36,335 nt of DNA. It comes from an uncultured Rikenellaceae bacterium. Its GTDB lineage: Bacteria; Bacteroidota; Bacteroidia; Bacteroidales; UBA932. Every line of letters begins with the position of its first letter. The first letter of the stretch is position 1. Made by a program: the position numbers and the translations under genes. The notes under the pieces were generated by a model. That model saw only the letters and a program-made list of their open reading frames with translations. It made no database searches and was not told where the DNA came from. The DNA lies in NCBI GenBank assembly GCA_937906485.1, contig CALCYB010000099.1:1-36335 (forward strand), written 5' to 3'. This document shows positions 1 through 8,105 of this stretch, piece by piece.

Positions 1-1527
1 ATGCAAATTATTTATTCTTGCAAATTTTTACGTTACTTTTTTATTTACAAAAGCACAATGCAACCATGTAACATGCTGTCTATCACACGCATATTTACTC
101 GATATTTTTTGCCACTATCTCGGCAATATCCTGTGCTGGGCGCGTTGCTGCTGGAACCGAATGTGGTTCCTGAAGTGCTGGACCAGTTGGTTCCGGAGTG
201 TTTCTATAAGGAGGCCAACCGCAAGATTTTTATGGCCATCCAGTCTTTGGCCACAGCGCGGAACCCCATTGATATCTATACGGTAGCCGAGGAACTGAAA
301 AAGAAGCAGGACCTGGAGGCAGTAGGTGGCCCGTTGTACCTGACCGAGTTGAGTGCCCGGATCGGGGCAGCGGCCCATGTGGATTACCACATCAAGATCC
401 TGCTGCAAAAATACATCCAGCGCGAACTGATTACCATTTCGCACGAAGTGCAGCGGGATTCGTTTGATGACAACATCCCGGTAGATGACCTGCTGGACTC
501 TACCCAGCAGAAATTCTTTACGCTGGCCGAGCGGAACATGAAGCGGGAGACGCAGCCCATTATGGATGTGATCAATGTGGCGTTGCGCGAGTTGGAGGAA
601 AATCAGGCGCGGGAAGACGGTCTGAGTGGTGTTTCTTCCGGATTTACAGGAATTGACCGGATTACGTTGGGTTGGCAGAAGTCTGACCTGATCATTCTGG
701 CGGCGCGCCCCGCGGTCGGTAAGACCTCTTTCGTGTTGACGATGGCCCGGAACATGGCAGTGAACACCAACACACCGGTGGCCTTCTTCTCGTTGGAAAT
801 GTCTTCGGTCCAGTTGGTCAAGCGGCTCATGGTTTCTGAAACCGGGCTCTCTTCCGACAAGATCCGTGGGGGTACAAAACTGGCCGAATTCGAGTGGTTC
901 CAGATCAATGAACGGCTCAAGGCCTTGTCCAAAGCTCCGTTATACATCGATGACACCCCGTCCTTGTCCATTTTTGAATTCCGCTCCAAGGCACGTCGTC
1001 TGGTGCGTAATGCCAATGTCAAACTCATCATCATTGACTACTTGCAGTTGATGACCGGACCTCCGGAGCTCAGGGGGATGCGTGAACAGGAAGTGTCCAA
1101 TATCTCCCGTTCGTTGAAATCCATCGCCAAGGAACTGAACATTCCGATCATCGCCCTGTCCCAGTTGAGCCGGGCCGTGGAAACGCGCGGAGGCAGCAAA
1201 CGTCCGCAGTTGAGTGACCTGCGTGAATCGGGTGCGATTGAACAGGATGCGGATATCGTTATGTTCATCCACCGTCCGGAGTATTACCAGACCCAGGACG
1301 AAGAGGTGGAACCCGGGTACACCGAACTGATCATCGCCAAGCACCGGAACGGGGCGACCGCTGATGTGAAGATGAAGTTCCGCTCCAACGAAGCCCGGTT
1401 TGTGGATTATGATGAGGTGGACAATCTCTCGTTTGAAGGTACTCACCGTCAGCTGGAGTCAGGAATGAATGCTCCCCGGCCTTCAGTCATGATGCCGAAT
1501 CAGGAATTTGATGACATGAACGTCTGA
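1..1527 (+). CDS. dnaB: Replicative DNA helicase DnaB, doubtful N-terminus
   Basis: Hexameric 5'-3' helicase that unwinds DNA at the replication fork. The N-terminal DnaB domain is visible from about residue 43 (YPVLGALLLEP) to 175. The RecA-like C-terminal domain carries Walker A ARPAVGKTS (235-243), Walker B LIIIDYLQL (342-350) and the DLRESGAIEQDAD stretch near 406. Residues 1-41 do not resemble a DnaB: the usual proline-rich PPQ segment before the first helix is missing, and the DNA for this part (1-120) is much more AT-rich than the rest. The ATG falls on base 1 of the window, so upstream sequence cannot be checked; in-frame ATGs at 58 and 73 are alternatives. The stop overlaps the next start by one base (TGATG), which suggests cotranscription with the genes downstream. 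The family call is secure; the start is not. Confidence 0.93.
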   Translation: MQIIYSCKFLRYFFIYKSTMQPCNMLSITRIFTRYFLPLSRQYPVLGALLLEPNVVPEVLDQLVPECFYKEANRKIFMAIQSLATARNPIDIYTVAEELKKKQDLEAVGGPLYLTELSARIGAAAHVDYHIKILLQKYIQRELITISHEVQRDSFDDNIPVDDLLDSTQQKFFTLAERNMKRETQPIMDVINVALRELEENQAREDGLSGVSSGFTGIDRITLGWQKSDLIILAARPAVGKTSFVLTMARNMAVNTNTPVAFFSLEMSSVQLVKRLMVSETGLSSDKIRGGTKLAEFEWFQINERLKALSKAPLYIDDTPSLSIFEFRSKARRLVRNANVKLIIIDYLQLMTGPPELRGMREQEVSNISRSLKSIAKELNIPIIALSQLSRAVETRGGSKRPQLSDLRESGAIEQDADIVMFIHRPEYYQTQDEEVEPGYTELIIAKHRNGATADVKMKFRSNEARFVDYDEVDNLSFEGTHRQLESGMNAPRPSVMMPNQEFDDMNV

Positions 1528-2366
1528 TGAGCGGTCCGCGTTTCCATATCCGTCTGGCAGTCTTTCTTTTCGCCCTCTTTGCTGCGACCACATTGGCAGC
1601 TCAGCCCCCTTATCCGATGTTGCCGGCCCAGGAGGTGGCGTTCCAGTCCGGAGAGAAACTGCATTATGTGCTGCACTACAAGTGGTTGGGCATCCGTATG
1701 GATGTCGGGGAAGCGACGGCCGGCATCCAGGCCCTGACACACCAGGGCCGGAGTGCTATCCACGCCGTGGCTACGGGCAAGACCTACAAATTCTGGGATA
1801 CCTTCTTTAAGGTGCGGGAACATTTTGAATCCGCGTTTTATGTGGAAGATTTCCGTCCCTATTTCTTTATGCGGGATGTGTACGAAGGAGGTTATACGAT
1901 GAAGAACCACTATACCTGGAATGACGACCATACCATCCAGGCCGAGGTTCAGCGCAAGTCGGATCCTGTCAAGGATACCCTGCTGCCGGGTACAGCGACC
2001 ACCTACGACCTGGTGACGCTGTTCTATCTGGCCCGTAACATTGACTTTGACCGGATTCCTGTGGGCGAGAACCAGCCGGTGTCCTTTGCCATCGATGATG
2101 AGATCTTCAATGTGTATTTCCGTTTCATCGGCCGGGAGGAACGCAAGGTCTATGATCTGGGACGTTTCAGGACCATGAAGTTTGCCGCCAAGGTCGTGGC
2201 CGGCGAAGTGTTCAACGGGGACCACGAACTGATTATCTATGTGTCGGATGATGCCAACCGGATTCCGTTACTGTTTGAATCCAAGATCCGGGTAGGGACC
2301 GTGAGCGGCCGTTTGGCCGGTTATGAGCAGCTGCGTTATCCGCTGTCCTCAAAAGTGAGTGACTAA
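1527..2366 (+). CDS. DUF3108 exported protein
   Basis: A 279-residue protein with a Sec signal peptide (hydrophobic residues about 9-25, likely cut after AA before QPPYP). It is probably periplasmic. The body matches the DUF3108 pattern of Bacteroidota and Proteobacteria: GEKLHYVLHYKWLGI near 42, a central TWNDD segment, and a C-terminal beta-rich part with DDANRIPLLFESKI. The fold is expected to be a beta sheet like that of lipid- or polymer-binding envelope proteins, but no reaction is known. The start overlaps the dnaB stop, and the next gene begins directly after its own stop, so it sits inside the dnaB-rnf transcription unit. The family call is from memory of the motif pattern. Confidence 0.8.
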   Translation: MSGPRFHIRLAVFLFALFAATTLAAQPPYPMLPAQEVAFQSGEKLHYVLHYKWLGIRMDVGEATAGIQALTHQGRSAIHAVATGKTYKFWDTFFKVREHFESAFYVEDFRPYFFMRDVYEGGYTMKNHYTWNDDHTIQAEVQRKSDPVKDTLLPGTATTYDLVTLFYLARNIDFDRIPVGENQPVSFAIDDEIFNVYFRFIGREERKVYDLGRFRTMKFAAKVVAGEVFNGDHELIIYVSDDANRIPLLFESKIRVGTVSGRLAGYEQLRYPLSSKVSD

Positions 2367-2801
2367 ATGCGTGCGATTATGGGAAAAGTATTGGTGGAAC
2401 ATACAGGAACGGTGATTGATGTCCAGCCGGATCTGGTCTCGGTTGAGATCCTGCAGCAGTCGGCTTGTGCGGCCTGTCATGCCCGTTCTGCGTGCATGGC
2501 TTCGGACCAGGCCGTCAAGGTGGTACAGGTGGAGCCCTCCTTGGGGACAACCTACCAGGTGGGAGAAACGGTGCGTGTGTGTCTGTCCCAGACCTTGGGG
2601 GTCAAGGCCGTTGTGTTTTCTTATCTGCTTCCGTTGCTGATTTTGATGATTTTATTATTAATTTTACCCCCGATATTGGGCAGTGATCTGTGGACAGGGC
2701 TTGCCTGTCTGTTGGGTCTTGTGTTTTATTACCTGATACTATGGTTGTTCCGGGATCGGTTGAAGAAAGAATTCGTGTTTACAATAGAAAAGATACAATG
2801 A
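2367..2801 (+). CDS. SoxR-reducing / RseC family membrane protein
   Basis: A 144-residue inner-membrane protein of the RseC/MucC family. It has an N-terminal soluble beta domain with the cysteine cluster C34-x2-C37-x5-C43, two adjoining transmembrane helices (about 82-101 and 106-126), and a basic end. In Proteobacteria RseC is linked to sigma-E control and, with the Rsx (Rnf) complex, to reduction of SoxR. In Bacteroidota the gene is usually placed just before rnfB, as here, 4 bases upstream. Its role in this organism is inferred only from that link; no soxR is visible in the window. Start at 2367 directly follows the preceding stop; an in-frame ATG at 2379 (MGKVLVEH) is a credible alternative and fits the family better. 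Confidence 0.85.
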   Translation: MRAIMGKVLVEHTGTVIDVQPDLVSVEILQQSACAACHARSACMASDQAVKVVQVEPSLGTTYQVGETVRVCLSQTLGVKAVVFSYLLPLLILMILLLILPPILGSDLWTGLACLLGLVFYYLILWLFRDRLKKEFVFTIEKIQ

Positions 2802-2805
2802 GGTT

Positions 2806-3663
2806 ATGAGCAGTACCATTCTGATTACGATTGCTTGTTTGAGTGCATTGGGCCTGTTGTTGGCTATGGTGCTCTATTTTGTCGCACAGAAGTTCAAAGT
2901 GGACGAAGACCCGCGTATTGATGACGTTGAAGCGTTGTTGCCGGGAGCGAACTGTGGCGGATGTGGATCAGCAGGATGCCGTGCGTTCGCGGAACGTTGT
3001 GTGAAAGCGGACCAGTTGGACGGACTTTTCTGTCCGGTAGGGGGCAACCCTGTCATGAAACAGGTGGCTGGCCGTCTGGGTAAGGAAATTGCCGAAGCAG
3101 CTCCGCGTGTTGCAGTTGTCCGTTGCTCGGGTTCGTTGGATAATCGTCCCCGTACCAGTATTTATGACGGGGAGAGATCCTGTAAAGTCATGGCCGGTCT
3201 GTATAGCGGTGATACCGCTTGCCGTTATGGCTGTCTGGGTCAGGGGGATTGTGTGGCGGTCTGCCCGTTTGATGCCATCGAAATGAATCCCCGTACCGGT
3301 CTGCCTGTGGTCAATGAAGAACGTTGTACAGCTTGTGGCAATTGTGTGGCAGCCTGCCCCAAAAACGTGATCGAGTTGCGCAACAAAGGTCCCAAATCCC
3401 GTCGTCTGTATGTTTCCTGCATCAACCAGGACAAGGGCGGGGTTGCCCGCAAGGCTTGTTCAGCCGCCTGTATCGGCTGTATGAAATGCGTCAAGGTCTG
3501 CCCTTTTGATGCCGTAAAAGTAGAAAACAATGTAGCATACATCGATTTCAACAAATGCCGTCTGTGCCGCAAATGTGCAGAGGCTTGTCCGACCGGTGCC
3601 ATTGTGGAAGTGAATTTCCCGATTCGGCTGCCCAAGGAAGTTGAGGTTGAAAAACAAGCATAA
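2806..3663 (+). CDS. rnfB: Rnf electron transport complex subunit B
   Basis: Iron-sulfur subunit that takes electrons from ferredoxin and passes them into the Rnf complex. It has an N-terminal membrane helix (about 5-27), then the Rnf-type 4Fe-4S domain with C50, C53, C58 and C76. Four ferredoxin-like clusters follow: C139/C143/C149/C153, C174/C177/C180/C184, C218 with C222/C225/C228/C232, and C251/C254/C257/C261. At 285 residues it is longer than the roughly 190-residue E. coli RsxB and carries more clusters, as in anaerobic Rnf complexes of Clostridia and Bacteroidota. It follows the RseC-like gene by 4 bases and is followed by rnfC after 7 bases. Start chosen at the ATG leading directly into the membrane helix. 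Confidence 0.97.
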   Translation: MSSTILITIACLSALGLLLAMVLYFVAQKFKVDEDPRIDDVEALLPGANCGGCGSAGCRAFAERCVKADQLDGLFCPVGGNPVMKQVAGRLGKEIAEAAPRVAVVRCSGSLDNRPRTSIYDGERSCKVMAGLYSGDTACRYGCLGQGDCVAVCPFDAIEMNPRTGLPVVNEERCTACGNCVAACPKNVIELRNKGPKSRRLYVSCINQDKGGVARKACSAACIGCMKCVKVCPFDAVKVENNVAYIDFNKCRLCRKCAEACPTGAIVEVNFPIRLPKEVEVEKQA

Positions 3664-3670
3664 TAAGGCG

Positions 3671-5005
3671 ATGAAAAAGACATTTGCATTAGGTGGGGTC
3701 CATCCCCATGACCATAAGATTTCAGCGGGATCTGCAATTGAAAACTTCCCCGTGTTGGAGCGGGCCTACATTTCCATGGCCCAGCACCTGGGTGCTCCTG
3801 CTGAACCGGTGGTGGCCAAAGGTGACCGGGTCGTGGTCGGTCAGCTGATTGGCAAACCGAGCGGTTTTATGTCCGCCTGCATCCACTCCTCCGTGTCCGG
3901 AACGGTGGCCTCCATCGAGCCGGTGGCTGATCTGGCCGGCAATCTGGTCAAGACCGTGATCATTGATGTAGAGGGAGACGAATGGGATCCTGCTATTGAC
4001 CGTTCTCCGGAAGTGGTACGTGAAATCAAACTCACCAAGGAAGAGATTCTCAAGCGCATCGCTGATTGTGGCATTGTCGGCTTGGGCGGGGCCTCTTTCC
4101 CGACCCATATCAAACTGACACCTCCTCCCGGCAAGAAGGCTGATTTTCTGCTGATCAATGGGGCAGAATGTGAGCCCTATCTGACCTCGGACCACCGCAT
4201 CATGCTGGAAATGCCCGAGCAGATCCTGATCGGTGCCCGTCTGATGATGAAGGCTCTGGGGGTGAGCAAATGCCTGTTTGGGGTAGAGGAAAACAAGCCG
4301 GATGCGATTGCAAGTCTTCGTCGTTTCAGCAAGGAATACCCTGAAATTGAAATTGTTTCCCTGAAAAAGAAATACCCGCAAGGGGGTGAAAAACAACTTA
4401 TTGATGCGTTGATCGGGCGTCGGGTGCCGGCCATGGGCCTGCCGATTGACGCCGGAGCTGTGGTACAGAACTGTGGAACTGCTCTGGCCGTTTACGAAGC
4501 CGTTCAGAAGAACAAGCCCTTGTTTGAAGGCATTGTGACTGTGACGGGTGACTGCACCGAGCAGCAACGCAACTTCCGTCTCCGTGTGGGAACACCTTTT
4601 GACAAGATGCTGGATGCTGTGGGCGGTCTTCCTGAAAAGGCGGCCAAACTCATCAGTGGAGGTCCGATGATGGGTAAGGCGGTAGCCAACATTCAGGCAC
4701 CTTCCGTCAAGAGTACTTCTGCCTTGCTGGTGCTGACCGAGGAACAGACCCTGCGCAAAGCCCGGACCCAATGCATCCGCTGCGGCAAGTGTGTACAGGT
4801 CTGCCCGATGGGACTGGAGCCGTACCTGCTCAACAGACTGGTGAAAGCCTCCCGCATGGAAGACATGGAAACCAACCGGATACAGGATTGCATCGAATGT
4901 GGCTGCTGCCTGTATACCTGTCCGGCCCAGTTGCCGTTGTTGGACAACATCCGGGTAGGCAAGGCTCAGGTGATTCGGATCCTGCGCAGCCGTCCCAAAA
5001 AATAA
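3671..5005 (+). CDS. rnfC: Rnf electron transport complex subunit C
   Basis: NADH-binding subunit of Rnf, peripheral on the cytoplasmic face. It opens with FALGGVHPHDHK. The nucleotide/FMN-binding core includes GLGGASFPTHIK and NGAECEPYLTSDHR, followed by a SLBB-like region. Two 4Fe-4S motifs lie near the C-terminus: CIRCGKCVQVCPMGL and CIECGCCLYTCPAQLP. The reading frame is open from 3641, which would overlap rnfB. The ATG at 3671 is preferred because it gives the usual MKKTF-like N-terminus, has AAGG just upstream, and leaves a 7-base gap after rnfB. Length of 444 residues is normal for the Bacteroidota and clostridial type, without the long repeat tail seen in E. coli RsxC. Confidence 0.97.
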   Translation: MKKTFALGGVHPHDHKISAGSAIENFPVLERAYISMAQHLGAPAEPVVAKGDRVVVGQLIGKPSGFMSACIHSSVSGTVASIEPVADLAGNLVKTVIIDVEGDEWDPAIDRSPEVVREIKLTKEEILKRIADCGIVGLGGASFPTHIKLTPPPGKKADFLLINGAECEPYLTSDHRIMLEMPEQILIGARLMMKALGVSKCLFGVEENKPDAIASLRRFSKEYPEIEIVSLKKKYPQGGEKQLIDALIGRRVPAMGLPIDAGAVVQNCGTALAVYEAVQKNKPLFEGIVTVTGDCTEQQRNFRLRVGTPFDKMLDAVGGLPEKAAKLISGGPMMGKAVANIQAPSVKSTSALLVLTEEQTLRKARTQCIRCGKCVQVCPMGLEPYLLNRLVKASRMEDMETNRIQDCIECGCCLYTCPAQLPLLDNIRVGKAQVIRILRSRPKK

Positions 5006-5036
5006 CCTTTCCAGAACACTTGAAACGTAGAAAGAT

Positions 5037-6041
5037 ATGAGAAAATTATTGGTTTCGCCTGCTCCGCACATCCATAGCCCGGAAAACACCCGGAGAATCA
5101 TGATGGATGTACTGATTGCCTTGGCGCCTTCCCTGCTGGTATCCATTTATTTCTTCGGATTGTCCGCCATTGAACTGGTGCTGGTAGGAGCTGTAACGTG
5201 TGTTGGTGTGGAGTATGTCATTCAGAAATACCTGCTGAAAACCGAAGTGACCATCAGCGACCTGTCTGCTGCGGTTACCGGTGTGCTGCTGGCTTTGAAC
5301 TTGCCCCCGAGTGCTCCCTGGTGGCTGATGCTCGTCGGCTCGATTGTAGCCATCGGTGTGGCCAAGATGACTTTCGGCGGTCTGGGACAGAACATCTTCA
5401 ACCCGGCCCTGGTCGGACGGGTGTTCCTGTTGATTTCCTTTCCGGCCATGATGACCGACTGGTCGATTCCGTCCTCCTGGTTCCGTGCCGGTGTGGATGC
5501 CGCAACAGGTGCTACCCCCCTGGCGATGGTCAAGGAAGGACTGGCACAAGGCCTGACGGTAGAACAGATCCTGGCCGCTAATCCGGATATGAGCTACTTC
5601 CAGATGCTGTTTGTGAAAATGGGCGGTTCAGTGGGGGAAGTTTCAGCGCTGGCGTTGTTGCTGGGGCTGGTGTACCTGTTGGTACGCCGGGTAATCCGTC
5701 CCCATATTCCGGTGACCATCTTCCTGACGATTGCGGTGTTCTCCGGTATTTTCTGGCTCATTGACCCGAGCCAATACATGGATCCCCTGTTCAACTTGCT
5801 GACCGGTGGTGTGCTGATCGGATCGATCTTCATGGCAACGGACTATGTGACTTCGCCGATGACGGCCCGGGGCATGGTGATCTACGGGATCGGTATCGGG
5901 ATCATCACCATGCTGATCCGGATGTTCGGATCCTATCCGGAAGGGATTTCATTTGCAATTCTGATCATGAACGCTACGGTTCCGTTGATCAACAAATACA
6001 TCAAACCGGCAAGATTTGCCAAGGAGGTAAAAAATGGCTAA
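5037..6041 (+). CDS. rnfD: Rnf electron transport complex subunit D
   Basis: Integral membrane subunit with a covalently bound FMN, homologous to NqrB and part of the ion-pumping core. It begins MRKLLVSPAPHIHSPENTRRIMMDV, which is the family signature, and has about eight to ten hydrophobic helices. The flavinylation motif is T157-G-A-T160 followed by P, where T160 is the expected FMN acceptor attached by ApbE; an apbE gene lies at 18452-19465. The C-terminus contains the conserved ATDYVTSPMT stretch. The gene overlaps rnfG by 8 bases, which supports translational coupling. Confidence 0.97.
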   Translation: MRKLLVSPAPHIHSPENTRRIMMDVLIALAPSLLVSIYFFGLSAIELVLVGAVTCVGVEYVIQKYLLKTEVTISDLSAAVTGVLLALNLPPSAPWWLMLVGSIVAIGVAKMTFGGLGQNIFNPALVGRVFLLISFPAMMTDWSIPSSWFRAGVDAATGATPLAMVKEGLAQGLTVEQILAANPDMSYFQMLFVKMGGSVGEVSALALLLGLVYLLVRRVIRPHIPVTIFLTIAVFSGIFWLIDPSQYMDPLFNLLTGGVLIGSIFMATDYVTSPMTARGMVIYGIGIGIITMLIRMFGSYPEGISFAILIMNATVPLINKYIKPARFAKEVKNG

Positions 6042-6624
6042 AGTTTCTTCTTTCCGGAACATGGTGGTATGCCTGTTTCTGATCTGTTTCGTCTGTGCCG
6101 GACTGTTGGCGGTGGTCAATGTCCTGACCGAAGAGCCGATTGCAGCCGTGAACCTTGCGAAGACCAACCGTTCCATTGCAGCGGTAGTTCCCGCCTTTGA
6201 CAACGATCCTTCGCAGGATCAGTTTACGGTACAGGTCGGCAGTGATGCCATTACCGTGTACCCTGCCACATCAGCCGGTCAAGTGGTCGGCTATGCCATC
6301 AATACTTTTTCCAACAAAGGCTTTGGCGGACGCATTACCCTGATGGTGGGCTTTTTGCTGGATGGAACCATCTACAATACTTCGGTGGTTGCTCACGCGG
6401 AGACGCCGGGTCTTGGTGACAAGATGGATGCTTCCAAAAGCGATTTCAGCGAACAGTTCAAAGGCGTGGACCCGGCCAATTTCAAGATGGCGGTGAAGAA
6501 AGATGGCGGCGACATTGATGCCATTACCGCTTCAACCATCACCTCCCGTGCCTTTGCCGATGCGCTCAGCCGTGCCTATGAGGCTTTTAAATTGATTGAC
6601 AACGCTAACAAGGAGGAAATGTAA
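6034..6624 (+). CDS. rnfG: Rnf electron transport complex subunit G
   Basis: FMN-carrying subunit, homologous to NqrC. One N-terminal membrane helix (about 9-29) anchors an extracytoplasmic FMN-binding domain. The flavinylation motif is S167-T-I-T170, with T170 the expected phosphoester-linked FMN site. Conserved surroundings include GGRITLMVGF near 98 and HAETPGLGDKM near 121. At 196 residues the length is normal. Its start lies within the end of rnfD and it is followed by rnfE after 2 bases. It is a second substrate of the ApbE encoded at 18452-19465. Confidence 0.97.
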   Translation: MAKVSSFRNMVVCLFLICFVCAGLLAVVNVLTEEPIAAVNLAKTNRSIAAVVPAFDNDPSQDQFTVQVGSDAITVYPATSAGQVVGYAINTFSNKGFGGRITLMVGFLLDGTIYNTSVVAHAETPGLGDKMDASKSDFSEQFKGVDPANFKMAVKKDGGDIDAITASTITSRAFADALSRAYEAFKLIDNANKEEM

Positions 6625-6626
6625 TT

Positions 6627-7217
6627 ATGGGAAAACTCAAATTGATTACGCGAGGAATTATTCAGGAGAACCCGATCTTTGTGCTGGTTCTGGGGATGTG
6701 TCCGACCTTGGGGACCACCACATCGGCCATCAACGGGATGGGGATGGGGTTGGCGACCACCTTCGTCCTGATTCTCTCCAACATGGTGATTTCCATGATT
6801 GCCGGTCAGATTCCGGGCAAAGTGCGTATTCCTTCTTACATTGTGGTGATTGCCTCGTTGGTGACCATTCTGCAGATGCTGATGCAGGTGCTGGTACCCT
6901 CCCTGTATGAAACCCTGGGATTGTTTATTCCGTTGATTGTGGTCAACTGCATTGTGTTGGGACGTGCGGAAGCTTTTGCCAGCAAGAACAGTGTGCTGGA
7001 TTCGGCTTGTGACGGTCTGGGTACCGGTCTGGGCTTTACCTTGTCCCTGACGGTGCTGGGGCTGGTTCGTGAAATCCTGGGCAGCGGTTCTGCTTTCGGC
7101 TGGAAGTTCATCGAAGGGGACGGTATTCTGGCCTTTGTCCTGGCTCCCGGTGCCTTCATCGCGTTGGGCTACCTGATGGTGCTGTATAACAAGTTTGTCA
7201 AATCCAAAATTCAATAG
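6627..7217 (+). CDS. rnfE: Rnf electron transport complex subunit E
   Basis: Integral membrane subunit, homologous to NqrD, with about six transmembrane helices. Conserved half-sites are NPIFVLVLGMCPTLG near 15-29 and VVNCIVLGRAEAFASKN near 105-121. The two cysteines (C25, C108) are those expected to coordinate the intramembrane iron-sulfur centre shared with RnfA. Length of 196 residues is typical of the shorter form. It lies between rnfG (2 bases) and rnfA (6 bases). Confidence 0.97.
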   Translation: MGKLKLITRGIIQENPIFVLVLGMCPTLGTTTSAINGMGMGLATTFVLILSNMVISMIAGQIPGKVRIPSYIVVIASLVTILQMLMQVLVPSLYETLGLFIPLIVVNCIVLGRAEAFASKNSVLDSACDGLGTGLGFTLSLTVLGLVREILGSGSAFGWKFIEGDGILAFVLAPGAFIALGYLMVLYNKFVKSKIQ

Positions 7218-7223
7218 TGCCCT

Positions 7224-7820
7224 ATGGAATACATTATTCTGATTATTTCGGCCGTTTTTGTCAATAACGTCGTACTGTCCCAGTTTCTGGGAATCTGTCC
7301 GTTCTTGGGGGTATCCAACAAAGTGAGTACGGCTATCGGTATGTCCGGGGCAGTCGCTTTCGTGATGGCCATTTCTACCCTGGTCACCTACCTGCTCCAA
7401 CAACTGCTGGTGTTCCTGCACATTGAATTCATGCAGACGCTGGTCTTCATTCTGGTGATTGCGGCGTTGGTGCAGATGGTAGAAATCGTCCTCAAAAAGA
7501 TTTCTCCGTCCTTGTATCAGGCACTGGGGATCTTCCTGCCTTTGATCACGACCAACTGCTGTGTGTTGGGGGTTGCCATCATGGTGGTGACCAAAGAATT
7601 TACCTTTGGGGATCAGGTGCAGATGTTGAACCTGGCCCAGTCTGTGGTCTATGCGACTGCCTGTGCGGTAGGTTTCGGACTGGCTATGGTGATTTTTGCC
7701 GGTATCCGTGAGCAACTGGAGCTGTCAGAGGTGCCGAAAGCGTTCCGTGGTGTTCCGATTGCTTTGGTGACAGCCGGTATTCTGGCTATGGCCTTTATGG
7801 GATTCAGTGGATTGGTTTAG
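7224..7820 (+). CDS. rnfA: Rnf electron transport complex subunit A
   Basis: Integral membrane subunit homologous to NqrE and paralogous to RnfE, with six predicted helices in inverted-repeat topology. It opens MEYIILIISAVFVNNVVLSQ, the standard family start, followed by FLGICPFLGVS. A second conserved site, TTNCCVLGVA, lies near residue 112. The cysteines in these two sites are expected to form the intramembrane iron-sulfur centre with RnfE. It ends the B-C-D-G-E-A gene order typical of anaerobic Rnf operons. Confidence 0.97.
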   Translation: MEYIILIISAVFVNNVVLSQFLGICPFLGVSNKVSTAIGMSGAVAFVMAISTLVTYLLQQLLVFLHIEFMQTLVFILVIAALVQMVEIVLKKISPSLYQALGIFLPLITTNCCVLGVAIMVVTKEFTFGDQVQMLNLAQSVVYATACAVGFGLAMVIFAGIREQLELSEVPKAFRGVPIALVTAGILAMAFMGFSGLV

Positions 7821-7832
7821 AACAAATAGAGT

Positions 7833-8105
7833 ATGCAACGATTGCTTGAAATAGAGAAAATTCTGGCTTCCGGTCAGGTCAATGAAGCCTTGAACCGGGT
7901 CATGGCCCTGTTGGAACAGGAGCCGAACAACGCTTCTGCCTGGTATTTGTTGGGCGGGATCTATCGCCGGGAACAATTGTGGGGAGAGGCCATCAATGCC
8001 TATAACCGCGCCAAAATGATCGAACCGGAAGGACCGGCCGATGCGGCGATTGACTCCATTTATGACATCATCCGTTTTGTGAACAAGGATCTGATGAATC
8101 CTTGA
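7833..8105 (+). CDS. Small TPR-repeat protein
   Basis: A 90-residue protein made of about two tetratricopeptide repeats. The first covers residues 6-33, with the pattern GQVNEALNRVMALLEQEPNN. The second starts at AWYLLGGIYRREQLWGEAINAYNRAKMIEPEGP. It has no signal peptide or membrane helix, so it is cytoplasmic. It follows rnfA by 12 bases and may be the last gene of the rnf operon. A partner-binding role is all the repeats allow; no specific function is assigned. Its last 38 bases overlap the end of the RNA methyltransferase gene on the other strand. Confidence 0.8.
   Translation: MQRLLEIEKILASGQVNEALNRVMALLEQEPNNASAWYLLGGIYRREQLWGEAINAYNRAKMIEPEGPADAAIDSIYDIIRFVNKDLMNP

Noticed and set aside
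3641..3670. Earlier start of rnfC inside rnfB
   Set aside because: The extra ten residues are not part of the RnfC family, and the ATG at 3671 has a better context.
3722..5146. Open frame of 474 codons opposite rnfC
   Set aside because: Shadow of rnfC; low-complexity His/Gln/Arg-rich translation and no recognisable start context.
6576..7715. Open frame of 379 codons, rich in His and Gln, opposite rnfE and rnfA
   Set aside because: This is the typical reverse reading of hydrophobic membrane-protein codons.
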